Positions 28,031-41,721 of a stretch of 61,844 nt of DNA are shown here, piece by piece. A model generated the notes under the pieces. That model made no database searches and had not been told where the DNA came from. It worked only from the letters and a program-made list of their open reading frames with translations. The position numbers and the translations under genes were made by a program. Origin of the DNA: Billgrantia gudaonensis (GTDB lineage: Bacteria; Pseudomonadota; Gammaproteobacteria; Pseudomonadales; Halomonadaceae); assembly GCF_900100195.1 (NCBI RefSeq), contig NZ_FNES01000019.1:1-61844 (forward strand), written 5' to 3'. Position 1 is the first letter of the stretch, and each line of letters opens with the position of its first letter.

Positions 28031-28117
28031 GCCGAAGTGGTGGAATTGGTAGACACGCTATCTTGAGGGGGTAGTGGCCTTACGGCCGTGCGGGTTCAAG
28101 TCCCGCCTTCGGCACCA
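28031..28117 (+). tRNA. tRNA-Leu (GAG)
   Basis: An 87-base type II tRNA with encoded CCA. The acceptor arm GCCGAAG pairs with CTTCGGC, the anticodon loop CTTGAGG gives GAG, the variable arm GTGGCCTTACGGCCGT is long, and the T arm is GGGTTCAAGTCCC. It is 23 bases past secG. Confidence 0.97.
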
Positions 28118-28252
28118 TCTGTATCCCGAAGCGCGCCGCTGGCGGGTTTCGGTCGTCGCAACGCAGGATTGGCACCAGAAAGATTGTAGCGAAAGCGCCG
28201 CTTTGTCTTGACGCTTTTCGGTCAAGCGCCTACAATCGCCGACCTGGAATGA

Positions 28253-28329
<77 letters not shown>

Positions 28330-28393
28330 TCTTCCCGATGTCTTGCAGACGGCAAGCGTGCTTCGAGAAGTGGTGTAACAGGTTTCTTGTGAA

Positions 28394-28424
28394 AGGCCCC
28401 TTCCTGCGAAGGGGCTTTTTGTTA
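28394..28424 (+). terminator. Terminator after tRNA-fMet
   Basis: GGCCCCTTC, CTGC, GAAGGGGCT and TTTTTG form a good rho-independent terminator 65 bases past the tRNA and upstream of rimP. Confidence 0.85.
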
Positions 28425-28540
28425 GCGGCTCATCCTCCGCAACGAGAGATGGGTCGGTTCGGGCAACGCCAATCAGCCACCTAGCTTCCCTGTTCACTCC
28501 CGGCCAGGTGCCTGATGCAACGGCTGTAGGAGCTTTCTCT

Positions 28541-29002
28541 GTGGCACTCAAGGACGCCGCGCTGCATGCGCTGATCGAGCCGGTGGTCACCGCCATGGGA
28601 TTCGAGCTATGGGGCATCGACTACCTGTCCCAGGGCAAGCACTCCCGGCTGGTGATCTACATTGATCATGCCGAGGGCGTGACCGTCGAGCACTGTGCCG
28701 ACGTCAGCCGTCAGGTGAGTGCCGTGCTCGACGTCGAGGATCCGATCGCCGGCGAATATCGCCTGGAAGTGTCCTCGCCGGGCATGGATCGTCCGCTCTT
28801 CACGCTCGATCAGTTTTCCCGCTTTCGTGGCCACCTGGTGACCCTGAAGTTGCGGGTACCGTTCGAGGGGCGTCGCAAGTTTCAAGGGTTGCTGGCCGGT
28901 ACTGAAGGAGATGACGTTCTGCTGCAACTCGACGGCGAGGAATATTGCTTTCCCATCGATACCATCGACCAGGCACGCGTGGTGCCCTCTTTCGAGTCGT
29001 AA
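28541..29002 (+). CDS. rimP: Ribosome maturation factor RimP
   Basis: RimP is needed for maturation of the 30S ribosomal subunit. The 153-residue protein has the N-terminal domain ([48 protein letters not shown]), the [11 protein letters not shown] linker and a C-terminal Sm-like barrel. The GTG at 28541 is chosen because AGGAG lies eight bases before it and the length fits; an in-frame GTG at 28508 has no such site. First gene of the rimP-nusA-infB-rbfA-truB run. Confidence 0.95.
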   Translation: MALKDAALHALIEPVVTAMGFELWGIDYLSQGKHSRLVIYIDHAEGVTVEHCADVSRQVSAVLDVEDPIAGEYRLEVSSPGMDRPLFTLDQFSRFRGHLVTLKLRVPFEGRRKFQGLLAGTEGDDVLLQLDGEEYCFPIDTIDQARVVPSFES

Positions 29003-29042
29003 GGCCGATGGATAAGGACAGGTTTTCTGGCGAGGCAAAGGC

Positions 29043-30536
29043 ATGAGTAAAGAAATTCTGACGGTCGTTGATGCGATCTCCAACGAAAAGGGCGTGTCCC
29101 GCGAGGTGATCTTCGAGGCCGTCGAGGCAGCATTGGCCAGCGCATCGCGCAAGCGCTTCGATGGTCAGGAAGTCAGCGTGCGGGTCAAGATCGATCGCCA
29201 GACCGGCGACTACGAGACGTTTCGTCGCTGGGTGGTGGTCGAAGACGATGAGTTCGAAAATCCCGACGCCGAGATCAAGCAATCCTTCGCCGAGCGCCGC
29301 GATCCGCCATTGACGCTGGGCGATGTGGTCGAGGAGCAGATCGAGAACGCCGCCTTCGGACGCATCGCCGCTCAGACCGCCAAGCAAGTGATCGTGCAGA
29401 AGGTGCGCGAAGCGGAGCGCGCCGAAGTGGTGCGCCAGTACGCCGAGCGAGAAGGTGAGCTGGTGGCCGGCATCGTCAAGAAGACGACACGCGATGGGCT
29501 CATCATCGATCTGGGCGACAACGCCGAGGCTTTCCTGCCGCGCAGCGAGATGATTCCCGGCGAGCGCTATCGCATGAACGATCGTGTCCGGGCACTGCTC
29601 ACCAAGGTCGATGCCGAGGCACGCGGCGCGCAGTTGATCCTGTCGCGCACCTGTCCGGAGCTGATCATCGAGCTGTTCAAGATCGAGGTGCCGGAGATCG
29701 CCGAGCAGCTCATCGAGATCAAGGGCGCGGCGCGCGATCCCGGCTCGCGAGCCAAGATCGCGGTGAAGACCAACGATCGGCGCATCGATCCGGTGGGCGC
29801 CTGCGTGGGTATGCGCGGCTCAAGGGTGCAGGCGGTGTCCAGTGAGCTGCAGAACGAGCGCGTGGACATCGTGCTATGGGACGACAACCCGGCGCAGTTG
29901 GTGATCAACGCCATGGCGCCGGCGGATGTCGGCTCGATCCTCGTCGACGAAGAGACTCACGCCATGGACGTGGCGGTCGCCGAGGACAACCTGGCCCAGG
30001 CCATTGGTCGCAGCGGCCAGAACGTGCGCTTGGCTTCCGAACTCACCGGGTGGCGACTCAACGTCATGACCGAGAGCGAAGCCGAGGACAAGCGCGAGCA
30101 GGAAATCGACGATCTGGTCGAGCGCTTCATCCAGCACCTGGACATCGAGGAGGACCTCGCCCGGCTGCTGGTCGAGGAGGGCTTCACCACGCTGGAAGAG
30201 ATCGCCTACGTGCCTCTCGAGGAGATGCTCGAGATCGAGGAACTCGACGAGGATCTGGTGGAAGAGCTTCGGGCGCGTGCCAAGGATGAGCTGCTCAACC
30301 TGGCGATTGCCTCCGAGGAGGAGTTGGATGGTGCCCAGCCGGCCGAGGATCTCCTTGAAATGGACGGCATGGAGCGCCACCTGGCCTTCATCCTGGCCAG
30401 CCGGGGCATCATCACCATGGAGGATCTGGCCGAGCAGTCCGTCGATGATCTGATGGACATCGAGGACATGGACGAAGAGCGCGCTGCAGCACTGATCATG
30501 ACTGCCCGTGCGCCATGGTTCGCAGGCGAACAGTAA
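29043..30536 (+). CDS. nusA: Transcription termination/antitermination protein NusA
   Basis: NusA binds RNA polymerase and controls pausing, termination and rRNA antitermination. The 497-residue protein has the N-terminal polymerase-binding domain, an S1 domain (about 135-200), two KH domains with [13 protein letters not shown] and [16 protein letters not shown], and two acidic C-terminal repeats, as in E. coli. Length is normal. GAGGCAAAGG lies before the ATG. infB follows after 28 bases. Confidence 0.98.
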   Translation: MSKEILTVVDAISNEKGVSREVIFEAVEAALASASRKRFDGQEVSVRVKIDRQTGDYETFRRWVVVEDDEFENPDAEIKQSFAERRDPPLTLGDVVEEQIENAAFGRIAAQTAKQVIVQKVREAERAEVVRQYAEREGELVAGIVKKTTRDGLIIDLGDNAEAFLPRSEMIPGERYRMNDRVRALLTKVDAEARGAQLILSRTCPELIIELFKIEVPEIAEQLIEIKGAARDPGSRAKIAVKTNDRRIDPVGACVGMRGSRVQAVSSELQNERVDIVLWDDNPAQLVINAMAPADVGSILVDEETHAMDVAVAEDNLAQAIGRSGQNVRLASELTGWRLNVMTESEAEDKREQEIDDLVERFIQHLDIEEDLARLLVEEGFTTLEEIAYVPLEEMLEIEELDEDLVEELRARAKDELLNLAIASEEELDGAQPAEDLLEMDGMERHLAFILASRGIITMEDLAEQSVDDLMDIEDMDEERAAALIMTARAPWFAGEQ

Positions 30537-30564
30537 AACGGGTCACGGGCTGAGGAGGGTCAAC

Positions 30565-33123
30565 ATGTCGGAAATGACCGTTAAAGATTTTGCAGCGAAG
30601 GTGGGACGCGACGTGCCCCGCCTGCTGGAACAGATGAAAGAAGCCGGGCTCGCCCACAAGTCCGAGAGCGATGCCGTGTCCGAGGAGGACAAGCGGCAGC
30701 TGCTGGATTACTTGACCAAGAGCCATGGCGGCGGCGGTGCCGGCGCTCGTAATCGCATCACCCTGACGCGCAAGACGCGCAGTCGCATCAAGACCGGCGA
30801 ACGGGGCAAGAGCATCGAAGTCCAGGTACGCAAGAAGCGCACCTACGTGAAACGTGAAGACGCCAAGGAAGACGAGCAGCCTGCGGCGGAGGAAGACGCC
30901 GGCCCGCGGCAGCTGGTCGGCGACATGGCCGACTCGCAGCAGGCAGAGGCCGAGCGCGAAGCCGAGCAGGCGCGTGCGCGCGCCGCCGAGGAGTCGGCAC
31001 GCGAAGCGGCCGCCAAGGTGGAAACCGAGAAATCCGAGGCCGAGCAGCCTCCGGCTGCATCGGTCGAGCCCGAGATTCCGGTGCCGGAACTCGACAGCGA
31101 GACACCGGCGCCCGAAGAAGCCCCGGCACCGCCCAAGGAGGGTCGCCCCGAGCCGCGACGCGCGGCGGTCAAGAAAGCCAGCGGCAAGGGCGGCAAGAAG
31201 GGACGCCACGAGCGTGACGACGACGATCGCGGTGATCGCGAGGAGCGTCGTCGTGGCGGCAAGAAGGCCAAGCGTGCCGAGCGCCGCGGTGGTCGTCGGG
31301 GTGGCGTCCAGGGCGGCGGCAAGCACGGTTTTCAGAAGCCGACCCAGCCGATCGTTCGTGAAGTGTCGATTCCCGAGTCGATCAGCGTTGCCGACCTGGC
31401 CGACAAGATGTCGATCAAGGCCAACGAAGTCATCAAGACCATGTTCACCATGGGCGCGGCGGTGACCATCAACCAGACCATCGACCAGGATACTGCGGCC
31501 ATCGTGGTCGAAGAAATGGGACACAAGCCCAAGCTGGTCAAGGATGACGCCCTGGAAACCGAAGTGCTCGAAGCGATCTCCTACGAGGGCGATGAGGTCA
31601 CCCGCGACCCGGTGGTCACAGTGATGGGCCACGTCGACCATGGCAAGACCTCGCTGCTCGATTACATTCGCAAGGCCAAGGTGGCCACCGGCGAAGCGGG
31701 GGGCATCACCCAGCATATCGGTGCCTACCACGTGAAGGGCGATCAGGTGAAAGGCAATCACGGTAGCGGCGTGACCTTCCTGGACACGCCCGGCCACGCC
31801 GCCTTCACCGCCATGCGTGCGCGGGGTGCCAAGGCGACCGACGTGGTCATCCTGGTGGTGGCCGCCGACGATGGCGTCATGCCGCAGACCATCGAGGCCG
31901 TCGAGCATGCCAAGGCGGCCGAGGTGCCGTTGGTGGTGGCGGTCAACAAGATGGACAAGCCGGGCGCCGACCCGGACCGCGTCAAGAACGAGCTCTCCCA
32001 GCACGGCGTCATTTCCGAGGAGTGGGGGGGTGACACCCAGTTCGTGCACGTGTCGGCTCACACCGGTGAGGGCGTCGACGAGCTATTGGAAGCCATTCTG
32101 CTGGTCTCCGAGGTGCTCGAGCTGAAGGCCGTGCCCGAAGCACCCGGCAAGGGCGTGGTCATCGAGTCGCGGCTCGACAAGGGCCGCGGCCCCGTGGCTA
32201 CCGTGCTGGTGCAGAACGGCACTCTGAAGAAAGGCGACATCGTGCTGGCCGGTCTGCACTACGGTCGCGTCCGAGCGCTCACCAACGAGCTCGGCAAGCA
32301 GGTCGACGAGGCCGGCCCCGGCATGCCGGTGGAGATCCAGGGCCTCGACGGCACGCCCGAGGCGGGTGACGACTTCATGGTCGTGGCCGACGAGAAGAAG
32401 GCCCGCGAAGTGGCCAACTTCCGCCAGGGCAAGTACCGCGAGGTGCGCCTGGCTCGCCAGCAGAAGGCCAAGCTGGAGAACATGTTCAGCCAGATGGGCC
32501 AGGAAGAGGCGGCCAAGCTCAACATCGTGCTCAAGGCCGACGTCCAGGGCTCTCTGGAAGCGATCAAGGGCGCGCTCGAGGAGCTTTCCACCGATGAGGT
32601 GCAAGTGTCCGTGGTCTCTTCCGGGGTGGGTGGCATCACCGGTACCGATGCCAACCTGGCGCTGGCCTCCGAAGCCATCGTCATCGGTTTCAACGTGCGT
32701 GCCGATGCCGCGGCCCGCGAGATCATCGAGCGCGAAGGGCTGGAGCTGCGTTACTACAGCGTCATCTACCAGCTGATCGATGACGTCAAGAAGGCCATGA
32801 GCGGCATGCTCGAGCCGGAGTGGAAGGAAGAGATCGTCGGCGTGGCCGAAGTTCGCGACGTCTTCCGTGCGCCCAAGATCGGCGCCGTGGCCGGCTGCAT
32901 GGTCGTCGAAGGCAACGTCTTCCGCAACAAGAAGATCCGCGTGCTGCGCGACAACGTGGTGATCTACGAGGGCGAGCTCGAGTCGCTGCGCCGCTACAAG
33001 GACGACGTCCAGGAAGTGCGCAACGGCATGGAGTGCGGCATCGGTGTGAAGAACTACAACGACGTTCAGGTCGGCGACAAGATCGAGGTCTTCGATCAGG
33101 TCAAGGTCGAGCGGACGCTCTAA
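30565..33123 (+). CDS. infB: Translation initiation factor IF-2
   Basis: IF-2 places fMet-tRNA on the 30S subunit and drives subunit joining with GTP. The 852-residue protein has an IF2N fold ([20 protein letters not shown]), a long charged linker rich in Glu/Ala then Arg/Lys/Gly (about residues 85-260), a second IF2N, and the GTPase with GHVDHGKT at 355-362, DTPGHAAF and NKMDKPGAD. The start at 30565 has GAGGAGGGT upstream; the longer frame overlaps nusA. Internal shorter forms are known in E. coli and may occur. Confidence 0.98.
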   Translation: MSEMTVKDFAAKVGRDVPRLLEQMKEAGLAHKSESDAVSEEDKRQLLDYLTKSHGGGGAGARNRITLTRKTRSRIKTGERGKSIEVQVRKKRTYVKREDAKEDEQPAAEEDAGPRQLVGDMADSQQAEAEREAEQARARAAEESAREAAAKVETEKSEAEQPPAASVEPEIPVPELDSETPAPEEAPAPPKEGRPEPRRAAVKKASGKGGKKGRHERDDDDRGDREERRRGGKKAKRAERRGGRRGGVQGGGKHGFQKPTQPIVREVSIPESISVADLADKMSIKANEVIKTMFTMGAAVTINQTIDQDTAAIVVEEMGHKPKLVKDDALETEVLEAISYEGDEVTRDPVVTVMGHVDHGKTSLLDYIRKAKVATGEAGGITQHIGAYHVKGDQVKGNHGSGVTFLDTPGHAAFTAMRARGAKATDVVILVVAADDGVMPQTIEAVEHAKAAEVPLVVAVNKMDKPGADPDRVKNELSQHGVISEEWGGDTQFVHVSAHTGEGVDELLEAILLVSEVLELKAVPEAPGKGVVIESRLDKGRGPVATVLVQNGTLKKGDIVLAGLHYGRVRALTNELGKQVDEAGPGMPVEIQGLDGTPEAGDDFMVVADEKKAREVANFRQGKYREVRLARQQKAKLENMFSQMGQEEAAKLNIVLKADVQGSLEAIKGALEELSTDEVQVSVVSSGVGGITGTDANLALASEAIVIGFNVRADAAAREIIEREGLELRYYSVIYQLIDDVKKAMSGMLEPEWKEEIVGVAEVRDVFRAPKIGAVAGCMVVEGNVFRNKKIRVLRDNVVIYEGELESLRRYKDDVQEVRNGMECGIGVKNYNDVQVGDKIEVFDQVKVERTL

Positions 33124-33135
33124 GCGGAGCCGAGC

Positions 33136-33543
33136 ATGCGCGAGTTCAAGCGGACCGATCGGGTCGGCGACCAGCTGCAGAAAGAGTTGGCGGTGCTGAT
33201 CCAGCGCGAGGTCAAGGATCCGCGCCTGGGGATGGTCACCGTCAGTGGCGTCACGGTCAGCCGCGACCTCGGCTATGCCGATGTCTACGTGACGCTGCTC
33301 GGCGAGGAGAGCCCGGAGCGCATCCGGGAGAATCTCCAGGTGCTTAAGAATGCCGCAGGTTTTCTGCGCAGTCAGATCGCCCGGCGCATCAAACTGCGCC
33401 ACGTGCCGGAGCTGCGTTTTCATTTCGATGAGAGCGTGGTGCGTGGCCAGCGGTTGTCGTCATTGATCGACGAGGCGGTCGAGAGCGATCGTGCCCGTCA
33501 CGAAGGCGAAGAGGATGGCAACGGCGGGGAAGAGCGCGGCTGA
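33136..33543 (+). CDS. rbfA: Ribosome-binding factor A
   Basis: RbfA binds the 30S subunit near helix 1 of 16S rRNA late in maturation. The 135-residue KH-like protein has FKRTDRVGDQLQKELAVLIQREVKDPRLGMVTVSGV and the RIKLRHVPELRFHFDESV segment. It starts 12 bases after infB and its stop shares a base with the truB start (TGATG), so it is translationally coupled. Confidence 0.97.
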   Translation: MREFKRTDRVGDQLQKELAVLIQREVKDPRLGMVTVSGVTVSRDLGYADVYVTLLGEESPERIRENLQVLKNAAGFLRSQIARRIKLRHVPELRFHFDESVVRGQRLSSLIDEAVESDRARHEGEEDGNGGEERG

Positions 33544-34457
33544 TGGCACGTCGCCGTCGAGGCCTGCCGGTGGACGGGGTGATGCTGCTCGACAAGCCCC
33601 GAGGCGTGTCGAGCAACCATGCCCTGCAGCGTGCCAGGCACCTGCTGCAGGCGCAGAAAGCCGGGCACACCGGTACGCTCGACCCCATGGCCACCGGACT
33701 GCTGCCGGTGTGCTTCGGAGAGGCGACCAAGTTTACCGCCTTTCTGCTCGACGCAGACAAGGTCTATCGTACTCGAGTGGAGCTGGGAACGGTCACCGAT
33801 AGCGGTGACGCCGAAGGCGAAGTGGTGGCGCGTGGCGAGGTGCCCCGGTTTCATGAAGCCGATATCGAGGGCGTTCTCGCACACTTTCTCGGTGAGATCG
33901 AGCAGGTGCCGCCCATGTACTCGGCACTCAAGCACCAGGGCCGCAAGCTCTATGAGCTGGCCCGCGAAGGCAAGTCGGTTGCGCGTGCAGCGCGGCGCGT
34001 GACGGTGTATGATGCCCGGCTTCTCGCCTTCGAGGGCGAGGCCTTCGAGCTGGAGGTGCGGGTTAGCAAGGGCACCTACATCCGCACGCTCGCCGAAGAC
34101 ATCGGCCAGGCACTGGGCTGTGGGGCGCACATCAGCGCACTGCGGCGGCTTGCCACCGGACCGTTCACCGGCGATGACATGGTGACGCTCGAGGCGCTGG
34201 AGGCACTGCCCGACCAGGCGGCCCGCGAGGGGATGCTGCTGCCCGCCGACGTGCTGGTCGAACACCTGCCGCGGTTGACGGTGGGAGACGAAGCGGCCAG
34301 TCGGCTCACTCATGGCCAGTCGGCCCGGGTGGCGCACGGCCTGACCGAAGGCGAAACGCCGAGACTCTACCGCGACGAGACCTTCCTGGGCCTCGGCGTG
34401 GTAACGACGCCACAGGAAGTGGCGCCGAAACGGCTGCTCAGCGGGGCAGCCCATTGA
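33543..34457 (+). CDS. truB: tRNA pseudouridine(55) synthase
   Basis: TruB makes pseudouridine 55 in the T loop of tRNAs. The 304-residue enzyme has the catalytic Asp47 in GHTGTLDPMATGLLPV, the KVYRTRVELG and SKGTYIRTLAEDIG motifs, and a C-terminal PUA-like domain. The ATG at 33543 overlaps the rbfA stop. rpsO follows after 101 bases. Confidence 0.97.
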   Translation: MARRRRGLPVDGVMLLDKPRGVSSNHALQRARHLLQAQKAGHTGTLDPMATGLLPVCFGEATKFTAFLLDADKVYRTRVELGTVTDSGDAEGEVVARGEVPRFHEADIEGVLAHFLGEIEQVPPMYSALKHQGRKLYELAREGKSVARAARRVTVYDARLLAFEGEAFELEVRVSKGTYIRTLAEDIGQALGCGAHISALRRLATGPFTGDDMVTLEALEALPDQAAREGMLLPADVLVEHLPRLTVGDEAASRLTHGQSARVAHGLTEGETPRLYRDETFLGLGVVTTPQEVAPKRLLSGAAH

Positions 34458-34500
34458 CGAAGCCGCCATGTGGCGATCAGGGAGCAACGCCGAGACTGCA

Positions 34501-34541
34501 AATATGCGTGGTCTCACCCATTCACATCATTCAGGCATATT
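34501..34541 (+). promoter_or_regulatory. Inverted repeat in the rpsO leader
   Basis: AATATGC (34501-34507) and GCATATT (34535-34541) are perfectly complementary and the repeat ends eight bases before the GGAG ribosome site of rpsO. S15 represses its own mRNA through leader structures in several bacteria; this could be such a site, but no known S15 motif was recognised. Confidence 0.4.
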
Positions 34542-34558
34542 GCTGATTGGAGAGACAG

Positions 34559-34828
34559 ATGGCACTGACAGCCGAACAGAAGGCCGAGATCGTCAAGGAA
34601 TACGGCCGAGTCGAGAACGACACCGGTTCCCCCGAAGTACAGGTGGCCCTGCTGAGCGCCAACATCGACGGCCTGCAGGATCACTTCAAGACCAACAAGC
34701 AGGATCACCACTCGCGTCGTGGTCTGATCCGCATGGTCAACCAGCGCCGCAAGCTGCTGGACTATCTGAAGCGCAAGGACCTCGAGCGCTATCAGTCGCT
34801 GATCCAGCGTCTGGGCCTGCGTCGCTAA
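34559..34828 (+). CDS. rpsO: 30S ribosomal protein S15
   Basis: S15 binds the central domain of 16S rRNA early in 30S assembly. The 89-residue protein has the usual length and motifs: [37 protein letters not shown] and LIQRLGLRR. The ATG at 34559 (MALTAEQK) fits the family. A GGAGAG site lies before it. Confidence 0.98.
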   Translation: MALTAEQKAEIVKEYGRVENDTGSPEVQVALLSANIDGLQDHFKTNKQDHHSRRGLIRMVNQRRKLLDYLKRKDLERYQSLIQRLGLRR

Positions 34829-35352
34829 AGAAAAGGGTATTTCGCTACTGCGCTCGATATCCTGGTCGCCGTGCCGAAGCGTCGGACCGTCGGAATCCTC
34901 ATGTAGCGAGCTACACTCCGGTTGATTCGGAACCTTCGGTTCCTCACCCCCTCGGGGCCATCCTCCGGATGTTTTGTCGCTACGCTCGGTTCTGCGCACC
35001 GGCGGCAACCAGCCTCTCGTCGCTCGTTACGCGAAATCACCTTTTCTTCAGGCCATTCGAAACGGGCAGCCATCGGGCTGCCCGTTTCGCGTATGTGAAG
35101 CCGCCGCGCGAGGGGTGCCGAGGACAGGCCGCAGAGGAGGTCTTTTGCCAGGGAAGGCAAAAGTAGCGCCCAGGGAGGGTTCACAGCGCCTCCTCGAAGG
35201 CCTGTCGCCGGATCAAGCCCGGGCTGCGTGGAGATCGACGACTGTCCGACGGAAATGTCGCTAACCGGTGGCCCCGGCGCGCGTCAACCCCTAAAATGGT
35301 CGCCGAGTCGAAACGACCCATACATGAGATCGAAAAGTTGAAGGAAGTCGCC
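34829..35352 (+). repeat. Long rpsO-pnp spacer with palindromic repeat unit
   Basis: 524 bases separate rpsO from pnp and hold no credible gene. From about 34850 to 35010 there is GC-rich DNA with a palindrome, TGTAGC GA GCTACA (34903-34916), set in CGGAATCCTCA and CACTCCGG. A segment with a similar plan lies at 43213-43300 after the CrcZ-like RNA, so it is probably a dispersed intergenic repeat. The region also contains the rpsO terminator at 35058 and must hold the pnp promoter and leader, which were not resolved. Confidence 0.5.
35058..35090 (+). terminator. Hairpin terminator candidate after rpsO
   Basis: CGAAACGGGCAGCC (35058-35071) pairs with GGCTGCCCGTTTCG (35076-35089) with a short ATCG loop. 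It is very stable but its Ts are inside the stem, so it may be a processing or terminator element. Confidence 0.6.
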
Positions 35353-37482
<2,130 letters not shown>

Positions 37483-37529
37483 GCGACCGCCTATGGCGGC
37501 TGAAAGCCGGAAGCTTGAAGCCGGAAGAA

Positions 37530-37570
37530 GAACCGCCCCCGCAGCCAGGCTGCGGGGGCGGTTTCTTTTA
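37530..37570 (+). terminator. Terminator after pnp
   Basis: AACCGCCCCCGCAGCC, AGG and CTGCGGGGGCGGTT followed by TCTTTT form a strong rho-independent terminator 48 bases past the pnp stop. Confidence 0.9.
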
Positions 37571-37582
37571 GGCTCTGCTGTC

Positions 37583-37680
37583 GAGCTTCGAGCTTCGAGC
37601 TTCGAGCTTCGAGCTTCGAGCTTCGAGCTTCGAGCTTCGAGCTTCGAGCTTCGAGCTTCGAGCTTCGAGCTTCGAGCTTC
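37583..37680. repeat. 14 tandem copies of GAGCTTC
   Basis: Ninety-eight bases of perfect 7-bp units (GAGCTTC) lie between the pnp terminator and the convergent thiolase stop. A related GAGCTAC x3 array follows greA. Open frames through it (for example repeats of LEARSSK on the minus strand) are products of the repeat and not genes. Confidence 0.97.
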
Positions 37681-37699
37681 GAGCTCGCGCGTAGCGCGC

Positions 37700-38875
<1,176 letters not shown>

Positions 38876-39022
38876 GAGAAGAACCTCCTGGAACGTGAGT
38901 ACGGGCGTCTACCCCGTCAGCATAGGGGAGCCTTGTGCGGTGCGGCAACGTCCCCGTGGCCGAAACAGCGAACTCTACGACCTTTGAGTATAGCGGGGTG
39001 GCTCGAAGCGTGCTTGGGCCGT

Positions 39023-39403
39023 TCAGGCGAGCTGCACGGGAATGGCGTTGCTGGTATGGCTGACGGCGTTGCCTTCCTGGAGATAGACCAGTGCCGGGGC
39101 GTGTGCTTCGAGCTCCGCCTCGCTGTAGTGGGCGTAGCTGCAGATGATCACTCGGTCGCCGGCAGCGGCGAGATGGGCTGCTGCGCCGTTCACCGAGATG
39201 ACCTTCGACCCCTCTTCGGCGCGGATGGCATAGGTGGTGAAGCGCTGGCCGTTTTCCACGTTGTAGATCTGGATCTGCTCGTTCTCGCGGATGCCGGCCA
39301 TGTCGAGCAGTTCGCCGTCGATGGCGCAGGAACCCTCGTAGTTGAGCACGGCGTGGGTGACGCGGGCCATGTGCAGCTTGGCCTTGAGCATGATGGTGTA
39401 CAT
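39023..39403 (-). CDS. panD: Aspartate 1-decarboxylase
   Basis: PanD makes beta-alanine for pantothenate. The 126-residue proenzyme has [22 protein letters not shown], cleaved in relatives between Gly24 and Ser25 to give the pyruvoyl group, and the conserved [19 protein letters not shown] and ICSYAHY. The ATG at 39403 (MYTIMLK) is chosen because GAGGA lies ten bases before it; relatives begin MHAIMLK. It heads the panD-panC-panB run on the minus strand. Confidence 0.96.
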   Translation of the reverse strand: MYTIMLKAKLHMARVTHAVLNYEGSCAIDGELLDMAGIRENEQIQIYNVENGQRFTTYAIRAEEGSKVISVNGAAAHLAAAGDRVIICSYAHYSEAELEAHAPALVYLQEGNAVSHTSNAIPVQLA

Positions 39404-39452
39404 CGGTGGAAGGTCCTCGTGAAAGCGCGTTGGCGTAGGGAAGAATGCCGCT

Positions 39453-40301
39453 TCAGGACGGCAGCGTCAGTAGCAGGTTGTCGATCAGGCGCGTCGGGCC
39501 GAGCCTCGCCGCGGCGAGCAGCACGGCCTCGCGGGTCGTCGCGGTGACGGGGCCCAGGTCTCGGGCGCGCAGCTCCAGATAGTCGGGCGTGAATCCCGAT
39601 TGGCGCAGAGCCTCGTTGGCTTGGGAGAGCACCGGCTCGGAGGGCTCGCCAGTTTCCAGAGCGTCGCGGGCCTGACACAGGGTGCGGTAGAGCATTGGCG
39701 CCACGCGGCGTTCGTCTTCGGAGAGGTAGCCGTTTCGCGAGGAGAGCGCCAGGCCATCTGCGGCGCGCACGATGGGCACGCCAAGAATCTCGATCGGGAA
39801 GTGCAGGTCGGTGACCAGCTTGCGGATCACCGCCAGTTGCTGGTAATCCTTCTCGCCGAAACAGGCGAGATGCGGCTGTACCAGGTTGAAGAGCATGCTG
39901 ACCACGGTGGCCACGCCATCGAAGTGACCGGGACGCGAACCGCCGCACAGCCCCTCGCTCACTCCTGGTACGCATACCTGGGTCTGGTCGGTCAGGCCAC
40001 GAGGATAGAGTGTGGCGGTGTCCGGGACGAACAGCAGGTCGCAGCCGGCGGCTTCGAGTCGGGTCTGGTCGTCGGCGAGGGTCCGCGGGTAGGCGTCGAG
40101 ATCCTCGCTGGGGCCGAATTGCAGCGGGTTGACGAAGATGGTGGCCACGACCACGTCGGCCTGGCGACGGGCAGCCTCCACCAGGGCCAGATGGCCCGCG
40201 TGCAGGTTGCCCATGGTGGGCACCAGGGCGATGCGCTGGTCGCGCCGGCGAACGGCATGGAGTGCCTCGCGCAGGTCGGCAATCTCTCGCAGGGTGCGCA
40301 T
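39453..40301 (-). CDS. panC: Pantothenate synthetase
   Basis: PanC joins pantoate and beta-alanine with ATP. The 282-residue protein has the HIGH-like motif [53 protein letters not shown] and LSSRNGYLS. The ATG at 40301 gives [14 protein letters not shown]; the longer frame upstream overlaps panB. Between panB and panD on the minus strand. Confidence 0.97.
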   Translation of the reverse strand: MRTLREIADLREALHAVRRRDQRIALVPTMGNLHAGHLALVEAARRQADVVVATIFVNPLQFGPSEDLDAYPRTLADDQTRLEAAGCDLLFVPDTATLYPRGLTDQTQVCVPGVSEGLCGGSRPGHFDGVATVVSMLFNLVQPHLACFGEKDYQQLAVIRKLVTDLHFPIEILGVPIVRAADGLALSSRNGYLSEDERRVAPMLYRTLCQARDALETGEPSEPVLSQANEALRQSGFTPDYLELRARDLGPVTATTREAVLLAAARLGPTRLIDNLLLTLPS

Positions 40302-40320
40302 GATGGATGGGCTCCGGAAA

Positions 40321-41112
40321 CTAGAAGCAGTGCTCTGGGGCCGGAAAGCGGCGTGCCTTGACGTCGTCGCGATAGCGGCTGAAAGCGTTCTGGATCGAGT
40401 CGGACTCGGCCATGAAATCCTTGACGAAGCGTGGCTTGCGTCCGCCGGTGACGCCCAGCACGTCGTGCATGACCAGGATCTGGCCATCGGTGTCGGGGCC
40501 GGCACCGATACCGATCACCGGTACCTCCAGCGCTTCGCTCACCGCACGCCCGAGACTCGCCGGCACGCATTCCAGCAGGATGACGGAGGCGCCGGCGTCC
40601 ACCAGGGTGCGTGCGTCCTCCAGGATCTGGGCGGCGCGTTCGCTGTCGCGCCCCTGCACCTTGTAGCCGCCAAGTTGATAGACGGTCTGTGGGGTGAGGC
40701 CCAGGTGGGCGCATACCGGCACGCCGCGACGGGTCAGTTCGCGGATGCCGTCGGCCATCCAAGCCTCGCCCTCGACCTTGACCAGCTCGGCGCCGGCGCG
40801 CATCAGTTCGCCGGCGTCGTTCAGCAACGTGTCGAGAGTGGCGTTGCTCATGAACGGCAGGTCGACCATCAGCAGGCTCGCTCCCTTGGCGCGTGCCACG
40901 CAGCGGGTGTGGTAGCAGATGTCGTCGAGGGTCACCGGAAGCGTGCTGGCATGTCCCTGCAGCACCATGCCCAGGGAGTCACCCACCAGAAGTACCTCGA
41001 TGCCGGCATCGCTGGCGGATCGGGCAAAGGTAGCGTCGTAGGCGGTGAGACAGCTGAAGGGCTCGCCCGCTTGCTTGCAGGCCTTCAGCGTGCTCAGGGT
41101 CACGGTTTTCAT
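40321..41112 (-). CDS. panB: 3-methyl-2-oxobutanoate hydroxymethyltransferase
   Basis: PanB adds a hydroxymethyl group from methylene-tetrahydrofolate to ketoisovalerate, the first pantoate step. The 263-residue TIM-barrel enzyme has [52 protein letters not shown] and ECVP. Length is normal. It lies 19 bases upstream of panC, so the two are likely co-transcribed. Confidence 0.97.
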   Translation of the reverse strand: MKTVTLSTLKACKQAGEPFSCLTAYDATFARSASDAGIEVLLVGDSLGMVLQGHASTLPVTLDDICYHTRCVARAKGASLLMVDLPFMSNATLDTLLNDAGELMRAGAELVKVEGEAWMADGIRELTRRGVPVCAHLGLTPQTVYQLGGYKVQGRDSERAAQILEDARTLVDAGASVILLECVPASLGRAVSEALEVPVIGIGAGPDTDGQILVMHDVLGVTGGRKPRFVKDFMAESDSIQNAFSRYRDDVKARRFPAPEHCF

Positions 41113-41223
41113 GGCGTGCTCTCATCGTTGTCGTCGGGGCCGCTCGCTTTCGGCCTCGGTGTAACCTGGAATTGTTACTTGAAAGCCCTCGAGGTGTCGA
41201 TAGGTAACAGTCGATGGGACATC

Positions 41224-41721
41224 TCAGTCGCCCGGTAACACTGCTCGAAGCCCCGACGCGTCCAACGCTTCTGCCGCTCGAGCAATGGTACGGCCGTCGG
41301 GGAGACGGCGCTGGGCGGCCAGTTCGGCCAGCGGTACCAGCACGAAAGGTCGGCCAAGCATCTCCGGGTGTGGCAGCGTGAGACGTGCCAGGTGCAGCTG
41401 CCGTGATCCGTAGAGTAGCAGGTCGAGATCCAGACTCCTCGGCCCCCAACGCTGACCGCGTACGCGACGGTGGCGCTGTTCGAGCGCCTGCAACTGATCG
41501 AGCAGGGCGAGTGGCGAGAGCCGTGTTTCGAGCCAGGCCACGGCATTGATGAAATCGGGTTGGTCCTGAGGGCCCTGCGGGCGACTGGCATAGAGCCGTG
41601 AGGCGCCGAGTCGTCGCGTGAGCGGCAACGTGGCGAGCTCGCCCAGCGCTTGGGTGACTTGGCGGCAGGGATCGTCGAGATTGCTGCCAAGCCCGACGTA
41701 GACGTGACGCTCGAGGCTCAT
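41224..41721 (-). CDS. folK: 2-amino-4-hydroxy-6-hydroxymethyldihydropteridine pyrophosphokinase
   Basis: FolK transfers diphosphate from ATP to hydroxymethyl-dihydropterin, the step before FolP. The 165-residue protein has VYVGLGSNLDDP, the pterin loop, QPDFINAVAWLET and the signature RWGPRSLDLDLLLYG with PHPEMLGRPFVLVPLAELA. It overlaps the end of pcnB by four bases. Confidence 0.97.
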   Translation of the reverse strand: MSLERHVYVGLGSNLDDPCRQVTQALGELATLPLTRRLGASRLYASRPQGPQDQPDFINAVAWLETRLSPLALLDQLQALEQRHRRVRGQRWGPRSLDLDLLLYGSRQLHLARLTLPHPEMLGRPFVLVPLAELAAQRRLPDGRTIARAAEALDASGLRAVLPGD

